Below, in pieces: positions 58,317 to 64,000 of a stretch of DNA of 64,000 nt. Every line of letters begins with the position of its first letter. Within the stretch, counting starts at the first letter, position 1. The notes under the pieces were generated by a model. It was not told the DNA's origin. It worked only from the letters and a program-made list of their open reading frames with translations, and did not search any database. This DNA is from Gracilibacillus halophilus YIM-C55.5 (GTDB lineage: Bacteria > Bacillota > Bacilli > Bacillales > Amphibacillaceae), in assembly GCF_000359605.1 (NCBI RefSeq), contig NZ_APML01000019.1, positions 186,001 to 250,000 on the forward strand. Direction: 5' to 3'. Position numbers and translations under genes: made by a program.

Positions 58317-59015
58317 CTATAAAATTCCACCAGGTGGCATAATCGTCATCTCATCAACCACAGAATGACGAGGTTGACGAATCAAAAACAATAAATACTC
58401 AGCGATCGAGTCAACTGGAATCATATTGCTTGTATCTACATCCATCTCTGTGTCATTCCAAAATGGGCTATCAACTGCGCCTGGCAATACAGATGTCACT
58501 TGTACACCTTCACTTCGTAATTCAGCTTGTAACACCTTGGATAACCCCATAACCCCAAATTTAGATGCTGTATATCCACCATTACTAGGTAACGCGATTT
58601 GCCCCGCAATTGATACAAGATTAATGATTTGTCCTTTTTGCTGATCCTTCATTACTTTTCCAAAATGTTTACATGCTAAATAAGTACCACGTAAGTTAAC
58701 AGCGATCATTCGATCAAAATCAGCGGTATTGGATTCAAGTAGAGAATCAAACATACCAATACCAGCCGAGTTGATCAACACATCAATCTGTGAGTAATGA
58801 TCTCGGGTTTTTGACAAAAACATTTCAACTGATTGTTCATCTGTCACATCAACTGGGAGCAAGAGAGCATTATCTATATCAATATGTTCCACATTTCTTG
58901 CACCGAGTACTAATTTAACATCGTATGGAGCTAACAAATTTGCTGTCGCTCGTCCAATACCTCTACTCGCCCCAATAATAACGACCACTTTGCCACGAAG
59001 CGAAGAAAAGTCCAC
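58317..59015 (-). CDS. Short-chain dehydrogenase/reductase, sepiapterin-reductase candidate
   Basis: 232-residue classical SDR: cofactor motif GASRGIGRA (about 15-23), NSAG (about 85), catalytic Ser in LVSIAGQ, YTASK (Tyr and Lys, about 146-150). Arg after GAS suggests NADPH. Its place after folE and a PTPS gene makes reduction of 6-pyruvoyl-tetrahydropterin side-chain ketones plausible, but SDR substrates cannot be read from sequence. GTG start at 59015 overlaps the PTPS stop as TAGTG. Confidence 0.85.
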   Translation of the reverse strand: MDFSSLRGKVVVIIGASRGIGRATANLLAPYDVKLVLGARNVEHIDIDNALLLPVDVTDEQSVEMFLSKTRDHYSQIDVLINSAGIGMFDSLLESNTADFDRMIAVNLRGTYLACKHFGKVMKDQQKGQIINLVSIAGQIALPSNGGYTASKFGVMGLSKVLQAELRSEGVQVTSVLPGAVDSPFWNDTEMDVDTSNMIPVDSIAEYLLFLIRQPRHSVVDEMTIMPPGGIL

Positions 59016-59836
59016 TATACGTCCACCTCTTCTCCTGCATATTCAAAATAATTCTTCTCTGTTTCCCATAAGCCAACTTTATCCAAGTTTGAAATATAAG
59101 GTGATAACATATCATAAATTACCTTTGCGACAACTTCTGACGTAGGGTTTACATCTCGAAATTCAGCTACATCTAGGTTCAAATGTTTGTGATCCATTTT
59201 TTCCAAAATCACTTGATCCACTGTCGCATCTAATTCCGCTAAATCTGTAATCATCCCTGTTATAGGATCTGGTTCACCACAAACAGTTACTTCGAGATAG
59301 TAGTTATGTCCGTGTCCATATGGATTATTGCATTTACCAAAAAAATATTGATTTTCTTGCTCCGACAATTGCTCACTGTGTAATCGATGTGCGGCACTAA
59401 AATGATATTTCCGGGTCAAGCGAACCATGTGTTCATCTCCCTTCTCTGCTACGATATACGGATTTTCATGTAATCGTAAGCGATACAATTCACAATTTGT
59501 TAATTTTGGCTCAATCCCTTGCCACAAAAACGTCACAAGTTGTTCAGTCGTAGGTACATGCTTCATAAAGTAAGGATGTTCTTTATTCAAGTATTTCCCA
59601 TCTAATTCTTCTCGAACATATTCACCAACTGATGCTTTAATATCTGTTGTATTCACGACGACACCATAATCAGGGTTCAATTGACCACGAACCATCACTT
59701 CTAACTGATAATCATGCCCATGTCCGTTTGGGTTGCTACAGAGACCAAAGATCCTTCGATTTTGTTCTTCAGTCCACGCATCGATACGGTAATGGTGCAT
59801 TGCGGAGAAATCAATACGTCTCGATAAATACAGCAA
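59015..59836 (-). CDS. Tandem 6-pyruvoyl-tetrahydropterin synthase (fused PTPS-PTPS)
   Basis: 273 residues holding two PTPS domains. The second (about 138-268) is complete: zinc His150, His175 and His177 in CNNPYGHGHNY, catalytic Cys169, Asp215-His216 in MDHKHLN and Glu in LWETEKN. Its CNN(P)xGHGHNY spacing is that of biopterin-type PTPS rather than QueD. The first domain (about 1-134) keeps His14, Cys33 and His39/41 but has LDGKYLN where the catalytic Asp-His should be and lost the ETEKN motif, so it is likely inactive or regulatory. TTG start at 59836, seven bases after AGGAAGG. Confidence 0.88.
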   Translation of the reverse strand: MLYLSRRIDFSAMHHYRIDAWTEEQNRRIFGLCSNPNGHGHDYQLEVMVRGQLNPDYGVVVNTTDIKASVGEYVREELDGKYLNKEHPYFMKHVPTTEQLVTFLWQGIEPKLTNCELYRLRLHENPYIVAEKGDEHMVRLTRKYHFSAAHRLHSEQLSEQENQYFFGKCNNPYGHGHNYYLEVTVCGEPDPITGMITDLAELDATVDQVILEKMDHKHLNLDVAEFRDVNPTSEVVAKVIYDMLSPYISNLDKVGLWETEKNYFEYAGEEVDV

Positions 59837-59869
59837 TGGTCATCCTTCCTCTCTCTTATTTGATAACAA

Positions 59870-60436
59870 TCATTCACTTCTCATAAACTCTTGAACCAAA
59901 TCATTACTAGTTTCAAAGCAGCCTTTTTTTACAGTTGTAACGGTTTTACTACCAGGCTTCTTAACGCCTCGAGCACACATGCACAAATGTTGTCCTTCTA
60001 CCGAAACAATCACACCTTTAGGCTGTAGCACCTTCTCAATCGCTGAAGCTATTTGATTCGTCATCCGCTCTTGTACTTGTGGGCGTTTGGCGACCAACTC
60101 TACTAATCTAGCAAATTTACTTAAACCAATAATTTGCGAATCAGGAATATAACCAATATGAGCTTTCCCGAAAAAAGGAATCAGATGATGCTCACAAAAT
60201 GTGTAATAATCAATATTTTTCACAACGACCATTCCATCATACCCTTCCGCATCAAATGTCGTTGTTAGCGCTGTCTCTGGTGGCACATCCACACCCTCGA
60301 ATACTTCTTTATACATTTTTGCTACGCGTGTTGGTGTATTGAGTAACCCTTCCCGCTTCGGATCTTCTCCTATTTCTTCTAATATGCCACGAATGTGGTC
60401 TTCCACTTTACTTGTAGACAAGGTATCATTTGACAT
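59870..60436 (-). CDS. folE: GTP cyclohydrolase I
   Basis: 188-residue zinc enzyme converting GTP to 7,8-dihydroneopterin triphosphate. Zinc ligands Cys81 and His84 (CEHH) and Cys152 (HLCMCARG) are present; FFGKAHIGYIPDSQIIGLSKFARLVE and RPQVQERMTNQIA are family signatures. The ATG at 60436 is chosen: a longer open frame upstream translates the riboswitch terminator hairpin, and GGGGAA precedes this ATG. First gene of the operon. Being beside PTPS and SDR genes rather than folate genes, it probably feeds a tetrahydropterin. Confidence 0.95.
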   Translation of the reverse strand: MSNDTLSTSKVEDHIRGILEEIGEDPKREGLLNTPTRVAKMYKEVFEGVDVPPETALTTTFDAEGYDGMVVVKNIDYYTFCEHHLIPFFGKAHIGYIPDSQIIGLSKFARLVELVAKRPQVQERMTNQIASAIEKVLQPKGVIVSVEGQHLCMCARGVKKPGSKTVTTVKKGCFETSNDLVQEFMRSE

Positions 60437-60456
60437 CACATTTCCCCCGTTCCCCT

Positions 60457-60488
60457 TCAAAAATAAAAAATCCACCAAAAACGGTGGA
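60457..60488 (-). terminator. Riboswitch-linked intrinsic terminator upstream of folE
   Basis: TCCACCGTTTTTGGTGGA followed by TTTTTTATTTTT on the minus strand, 20 bases before the folE start. Its upstream arm CCACCGTTTTT can also pair with AAAAAGGTGG just after the riboswitch core, giving a competing antiterminator. Confidence 0.88.
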
Positions 60489-60554
60489 TAATCATCGATG
60501 ATCATGCTTAAAAAAGGATATACTTGTACATAATCATATATAAAAATCCCACCT

Positions 60555-60650
60555 TTTTCGGTAACCCGGCTACCATCGTATTCTATACATTAGGTCCGTA
60601 GGCTTTGCGTCCCTATTTTTCAATAGGTTTGCCATTATCGTAGGTAGATC
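60555..60650 (-). promoter_or_regulatory. Cyclic-di-GMP-I (GEMM) riboswitch
   Basis: On the minus strand the leader reads GGCAAACC, a CTATT-GAAA-AATAG hairpin with a GNRA tetraloop, then GGGACGCAAAGCCTACGG, a CCTAA ... GATGG arm that looks like the tetraloop receptor, and TAGCCGGGTTACC. These are the conserved blocks of class I c-di-GMP riboswitches, in order and spacing. It lies between a sigma-A promoter and a terminator, so c-di-GMP should set transcription of the ten downstream genes. Direction (on or off) is not decided by sequence alone. Confidence 0.93.
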
Positions 60651-60686
60651 TTGGTGTATGTGTTTTAGGTATAAATTCTTATTTTC

Positions 60687-60715
60687 ATTCTATAAAAATA
60701 CATCTATTATGTCAA
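60687..60715 (-). promoter_or_regulatory. Sigma-A promoter of the riboswitch operon
   Basis: TTGACA, 17-base spacer, TAGAAT; expected start about 30 bases before the riboswitch core. Confidence 0.85.
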
Positions 60716-60799
60716 TAAATAAAAATGACTAAGTCTTTAAAACTATTTTTAAGTAACTAAGGATGTACTTGAGTCCTACTTAGGATAAAGATTAATGCT

Positions 60800-60842
60800 T
60801 CACATGTAGGTAAGAAAAGATATATTTCTCTTACCTACATGT
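60800..60842 (-). terminator. Hairpin after sspH
   Basis: ACATGTAGGTAAGA ... TCTTACCTACATGT long stem on the minus strand, just after sspH. No T run follows, so it may be a stability stem as much as a terminator. Confidence 0.55.
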
Positions 60843-60848
60843 CAATTG

Positions 60849-61028
60849 TTATTGTTCCATGAGTTGGTTAATTTCAACCATCTGTTTATCCTCAGGTTGA
60901 TCGAGCGGATGGATCGTAGCATTGCCACTACTTCTATCTACATGTTCAATATAGACATTTTCTCCATTATACGTGACCGCTACCATATCTGAGGAATCTA
61001 CAATTTCTTGTGCTCGTTGTGCGTCCAC
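60849..61028 (-). CDS. sspH: Small acid-soluble spore protein, H type
   Basis: 59 residues from a GTG at 61028 with AGAGGTG seven bases before. MDAQRAQEIVDSSDMVAVTYNG and the ending IHPLDQPEDKQMVEI match SspH (about 59 residues) throughout. Expected in the forespore core under sigma-F/G; no clear promoter was read. Confidence 0.92.
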   Translation of the reverse strand: MDAQRAQEIVDSSDMVAVTYNGENVYIEHVDRSSGNATIHPLDQPEDKQMVEINQLMEQ

Positions 61029-61179
61029 TTTGCTTCACCTCTTTCCTCGATCATTTCGTGCCATTTCTTATTCTTACCGTTAAGCGGTTATTTATCCGTA
61101 TTTATATTCATTTTCCAAAACACAACACCCATCCAAGTGAGCCCATGACTTATCATACGAAATACGATGATATGTGTAA

Positions 61180-61359
61180 CTATGTTTTATTATCGTTTTT
61201 ATAAAATACGACAATGTACACAATCGAAAAAATAACTGTCATTCCCAGGCCAATTCCAAAACCTAACAGATAATTGTTTAACAAATAACCTAAAATAACT
61301 GCGATAATGATGCCATAGATACATTCAAGCATAATAAATTTTCGAAGCGTATGATTCAT
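61180..61359 (-). CDS. Small hypothetical membrane protein
   Basis: 59 residues from an ATG at 61359 with GGAGG eight bases upstream. Two membrane helices (about 10-27 and 30-50) and a short charged tail (YKNDNKT). No family recognised. It is 34 bases after the metallophosphoesterase gene on the same strand and could be its operon partner. Confidence 0.6.
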   Translation of the reverse strand: MNHTLRKFIMLECIYGIIIAVILGYLLNNYLLGFGIGLGMTVIFSIVYIVVFYKNDNKT

Positions 61360-61393
61360 AATTTTTACCTCCATTCCTACTAGACATCTCATT

Positions 61394-62230
61394 TTAAATG
61401 TTAGAAGATGAACTTCGGATCGTAATTAAACTATATTGACTTTGATTGAGGAAACGTATGGGCAATACACTCGTACCTAATCCACTATCAACATAAAGAT
61501 ATTGATTCTCACCCATGTCAAATATACCCTTGTCATACTTCGGAAACAACCCTTGATCTGGCGCCACGATCCCACCAATGATCGGTAATCGAACCTGTCC
61601 ACCATGAGTGTGTCCACTTAACACTAGATCAACAGCATGTTCGTTTATTACGTGGTGGTCATAAGGGGTGTGAGATAATAAAACTGTAAATGAATCATCA
61701 CGCAAACCAGTAGTTGTTTCTTTTAATTGATCATGGTCAGTAGAAGCATCACCGACACCTGCCAATATAAATGGAAAGCCTTCTTTCTCTAATGCCACTT
61801 GACGGTTATCCAGTAATTGAATACCTCGCTCTTGTAAACCTTTTACAAATTCATTGGTTCTTGGATGATCCCACTCGTGATTACCTGTGACAAAATAAAC
61901 GTTTGATTTAACTGACACTAGCTTTTCTATAAATGCATAGACATGCGAAAATTCATCCGTATTTCGATCGATGATATCACCTGTGATCACAATCACATCA
62001 GCATGAATGGACTGAATGTCTTCGATAAGCGATTGATTATGCTGACCAAAATCTTTATTATGTAAATCAGTTATTTGCAAAATCTGTAGCGGTTGATCAG
62101 ATCCCCATTGATTACTAGATATCGACACGCGATTCATTGTAAATACATTTGTATCATAATATATTTTTCCTACGATTAAACAAAATAACAAAACAGTTAC
62201 AATGATCAATAATCTTCTCCACTTTTTCAT
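61394..62230 (-). CDS. Membrane-anchored metallophosphoesterase (YkuE-like)
   Basis: 278 residues: one N-terminal membrane anchor (about 5-24) and a calcineurin-like domain with all metal motifs: ITDLHN, ITGDIID, TGNHEWD, LSHTPYDH and SGHTHGGQ. Relatives such as YkuE/YpbG-type enzymes act at the membrane on lipid or nucleotide phosphates; the substrate here is not known. ATG 62230 follows AAAGGGA. Confidence 0.88.
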   Translation of the reverse strand: MKKWRRLLIIVTVLLFCLIVGKIYYDTNVFTMNRVSISSNQWGSDQPLQILQITDLHNKDFGQHNQSLIEDIQSIHADVIVITGDIIDRNTDEFSHVYAFIEKLVSVKSNVYFVTGNHEWDHPRTNEFVKGLQERGIQLLDNRQVALEKEGFPFILAGVGDASTDHDQLKETTTGLRDDSFTVLLSHTPYDHHVINEHAVDLVLSGHTHGGQVRLPIIGGIVAPDQGLFPKYDKGIFDMGENQYLYVDSGLGTSVLPIRFLNQSQYSLITIRSSSSNI

Positions 62231-62282
62231 CAAACATAGTCCCTTTCTCTTTAACATTTACTTCTAGCCATTCATCATGAAC

Positions 62283-62316
62283 GATAAAAAACTATCCCAA
62301 AGATGATGAGGGATAG
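62283..62316 (-). terminator. Terminator of the 51-residue ORF
   Basis: CTATCCC tcatcatcttt GGGATAG followed by TTTTTTATCG on the minus strand. Confidence 0.78.
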
Positions 62317-62356
62317 CCACTTCATTCTTATAATCAATATGCAACGCTTCAGTTTA

Positions 62357-62512
62357 TTAAAGATAAGAGCGATCATTTTTTTGCCATTGATTGATTTTCT
62401 TAAGCATTGCTTGATGACGTTTTTTTTCTCTTGTTTTCCCTTTCCATTGGGTGATTTTTGGTGCGTTTTTTTGTTTTATCGATTCAGCATTTTCCTTATG
62501 ATTTCCATCCAT
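62357..62512 (-). CDS. Small basic protein, unknown
   Basis: 51 residues (MDGNHKENAESIKQKNAPKI start), rich in Lys, Gln and Asn, with no membrane segment. A ribosome site AGAGGAGAG lies about ten bases upstream and a terminator about 40 bases downstream, which supports a real gene. Composition resembles small spore-core proteins, but I cannot assign it to an SASP class. Confidence 0.55.
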   Translation of the reverse strand: MDGNHKENAESIKQKNAPKITQWKGKTREKKRHQAMLKKINQWQKNDRSYL

Positions 62513-62584
62513 AACTAACCAACTCTCCTCTACAAACTCTCTTGTTCATCCGTTCTGAGATAATACTGGATAACATATAAATTA

Positions 62585-62615
62585 TCCTTTCATGCAGTTA
62601 TTGAATGAAAGGATC
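62585..62615 (-). terminator. Hairpin after the antitoxin-like gene
   Basis: ATCCTTTCAT tcaataactgc ATGAAAGGAT followed by AATTTAT on the minus strand; a weak terminator at best. Confidence 0.5.
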
Positions 62616-62624
62616 ACTTATACA

Positions 62625-62837
62625 TTATAAGTGCTTTAATGCGTTCTGCCGTAAAACTTCCATATGTTTCGTATAACGATTTTTAGATGCATCAGCTAAC
62701 TGTGTAACTGGTGATGATTTTTGTTTTAAGATGTCATGTAAAGGGGTTGCTTCTTGATATACCCTATTCAATTCACGAGATAAACGTTCCCCACCCTGCG
62801 CCTTTTTCACCTTTGTTCCTGTTGATGTCGACGTCAC
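62625..62837 (-). CDS. Candidate SpoIISB-like antitoxin
   Basis: 70 residues from a GTG at 62837, six bases after GGAGG. Soluble and basic. The segment PLHDILKQKSSPVTQLADASKNRYTKHMEVLRQN recalls the conserved PFKILKKRSTTSV ... region of B. subtilis SpoIISB (56 residues), though the match is weak. Order (after the SpoIISA-like gene), size, charge and its own promoter are as in spoIISAB. Function inferred mainly from context. Confidence 0.5.
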   Translation of the reverse strand: MTSTSTGTKVKKAQGGERLSRELNRVYQEATPLHDILKQKSSPVTQLADASKNRYTKHMEVLRQNALKHL

Positions 62838-62868
62838 GTCACTCCTCCTCATACATCTTCTTTACACT

Positions 62869-62897
62869 ATTATACGTAAAGTCCCTCGAAATTGAAA
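62869..62897 (-). promoter_or_regulatory. Internal promoter for the antitoxin-like gene
   Basis: TATAAT at 62874-62869 on the minus strand with a poor -35 (TTTCAA) 17 bases upstream. In B. subtilis spoIISB also has its own promoter. Confidence 0.45.
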
Positions 62898-62942
62898 CAC
62901 TCTCCACCATTTTACGGAAAAAAGAGATAAAATATTACCTAT

Positions 62943-63851
62943 TCATTGATTTTTTACAAATGGACACGCTTTCTCTTCATGTTCTAAAAAGCAATACAAG
63001 CACGCAAGATTTGTTAAGAATAACGCATCCATTTCATACACTTGTTGGTGGATCTCTTCAATAAACAATACGAAAATATCTTCACCAACAAATATGGGGC
63101 ATAGATGAGCAATTCCTTTCCCATGCTTATCTTCTCGGTCTAATGCAATGATGTCGCCATTCCATAATGTTTCCACAACAGTACGCTCAGCATCCTCGTC
63201 TTCTTTCGTAATATTACTTGGCATCGTACACCAATCAAGCGTATGTGTGTGTTTAATCGCTTGAAGGGTCTCGCCAAATTCAGAAAATAAATGATCAACG
63301 TCAGAAGTTATTTTATGCTTTTCTCCCACATTATATAAATGGACACGCAATCCAAAATGATCTGCATAATAGCTTAAGAAAAGTGCGAGTGAATCGGCGA
63401 TATCGAGCCGTTTCTTGGCAATATCATTCTTTAAAAATGGTGCAATTTGAACAAGTTGTGAGAAATAATTGAGCTTATCTTTTTGTTTCTCTTCAATTAA
63501 ACTATTTTCTTGAATATATTGTTTCAACGGGTCATATGCCTGGAACTCTGTCTTCCATATTTTTTTAATCGTCGGTGTAGAAAATACGAATATATCAATA
63601 AATACAATCATACCAGCAAGCATCATGAGCAGCTTCCAATTATCTTCGATTGATATCGTTTGCATCAATAAAAGCATGCCAATCACTAAAACAAATAAGA
63701 CATACAATGTTTTACGATATTGATATAAATTTTCGTTAAATTGGTTATTCCCCTTTTCCCTAAAACTCATCCAGCTCTGAATATAGACATATAAAATAAA
63801 TACCAAAAGGACTACGACTGATACAGAAATACTCACTGTTTCCTTATCCAA
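62943..63851 (-). CDS. SpoIISA-like toxin, three TM helices plus GAF-like domain
   Basis: 302 residues; TM helices at about 7-26, 47-64 and 72-91, then a cytosolic domain. RKTLYVLFVL before TM2, IDIFVF in TM3 and TPTIKKI after it line up with RKTWYLLFVL, IDAFIF and YVKKL of B. subtilis SpoIISA. Further on, the ADHFGLRVHLYNVG segment and the C-terminal DALFLTNLACLYCFL also correspond. The protein is about 55 residues longer than SpoIISA. SpoIISA damages the membrane unless bound by SpoIISB. TTG start at 63851 after AAAGGTG, which would keep expression low. Confidence 0.75.
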   Translation of the reverse strand: MDKETVSISVSVVVLLVFILYVYIQSWMSFREKGNNQFNENLYQYRKTLYVLFVLVIGMLLLMQTISIEDNWKLLMMLAGMIVFIDIFVFSTPTIKKIWKTEFQAYDPLKQYIQENSLIEEKQKDKLNYFSQLVQIAPFLKNDIAKKRLDIADSLALFLSYYADHFGLRVHLYNVGEKHKITSDVDHLFSEFGETLQAIKHTHTLDWCTMPSNITKEDEDAERTVVETLWNGDIIALDREDKHGKGIAHLCPIFVGEDIFVLFIEEIHQQVYEMDALFLTNLACLYCFLEHEEKACPFVKNQ

Positions 63852-64000
63852 TGGTATTCACACCTTTCAGTAAAGAAGATTGACACACTTATCTTCATGA
63901 TTTAACCATGGATTCCCGCGACTTAAACGCATTCATTTTCGCACCGAAGTTTTGAAGGAGCTTGTACGAGAGATCATACTTAACGTAACGAATCGTTTAT

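Noticed and set aside
59015-60436. Reading folE and PTPS as a queuosine (QueD) locus
   Set aside because: No queC, queE or queF is near, the upstream switch is a c-di-GMP type and not preQ1, and the active PTPS domain has biopterin-type motif spacing.
63895-63999. Open minus-strand frame at the right edge, ending NFGAKMNAFKSRESMVKS
   Set aside because: It is bounded by an in-frame stop near the window edge and has no ribosome site before its only ATG; no gene can be supported.

Overview
This window is chromosome from a low-GC, endospore-forming, respiring member of the Bacillaceae, probably a halotolerant genus of the Gracilibacillus/Amphibacillus/Halobacillus type; the genus is an inference. 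The order of core genes follows the Bacillus subtilis yqg-yqf-yqe-comE region. Sporulation genes (spoIIP, gpr, yqfC, yqfD, sspH), competence genes (comEA/EB/EC/ER) and a membrane cytochrome c support this. No transposon, prophage or CRISPR array is visible.

Layout. 0-5.4 kb: an MFS transporter, sodA, six tRNA genes (transcribed as Asn-Met-His-Ile2-Ser-Phe), a Na/Pi cotransporter with PhoP-like boxes, and an NfeD-like membrane protein. 5.5-13.4 kb: isoprenoid genes ispG and ispH, yqfT, nfo, cshB, yqfO, trmK and cccA. 13.5-21.7 kb: dnaG-sigA behind a near-perfect sigma-H promoter with inverted Spo0A boxes, the PPDK regulator gene yqfL, and glyQS behind a T-box leader. 21.7-31.1 kb: recO-yqzL-era, dgkA-ybeY, phoH-yqfD-yqfC, the floA/NfeD operon, and rpsU-yqeY. 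31.2-40.5 kb: the CIRCE-controlled hrcA-grpE-dnaK-dnaJ heat-shock cluster with prmA (frameshifted), rsmE, mtaB and hemW. 40.5-51.6 kb: lepA, yqxA, spoIIP, gpr, rpsT, holA, a candidate small RNA, yqzM, and comEC/EB/EA with divergent comER. Compared with B. subtilis, pgpH, cdd, ccpN, yqxD and yqfQ are absent from their usual places.

51.9-60.7 kb holds the most unusual content: a ten-gene, tightly coupled minus-strand operon. It starts at a consensus sigma-A promoter and passes through a class I cyclic-di-GMP (GEMM) riboswitch and an intrinsic terminator. In transcription order it encodes GTP cyclohydrolase I (folE), a tandem 6-pyruvoyl-tetrahydropterin synthase, a short-chain dehydrogenase, an RsbW-like ATPase, an alpha/beta hydrolase, an acyl carrier protein, an adenylate-forming ligase, a two-TM HAMP sensor, a STAS protein and a PP2C phosphatase. 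I read it as a c-di-GMP-gated pathway that joins tetrahydropterin synthesis to an adenylation/carrier-protein module and a partner-switching signalling unit with no sigma factor of its own. The product is unknown.

60.8-63.9 kb holds small spore and membrane genes, a metallophosphoesterase, and a two-gene module whose larger protein closely resembles the SpoIISA toxin. It is followed by a 70-residue candidate SpoIISB-type antitoxin with its own promoter. Two genes shorter than the usual ORF cut-off (sspH and a 51-residue basic protein) were found by reading the minus strand, and yqzM was found on the plus strand.
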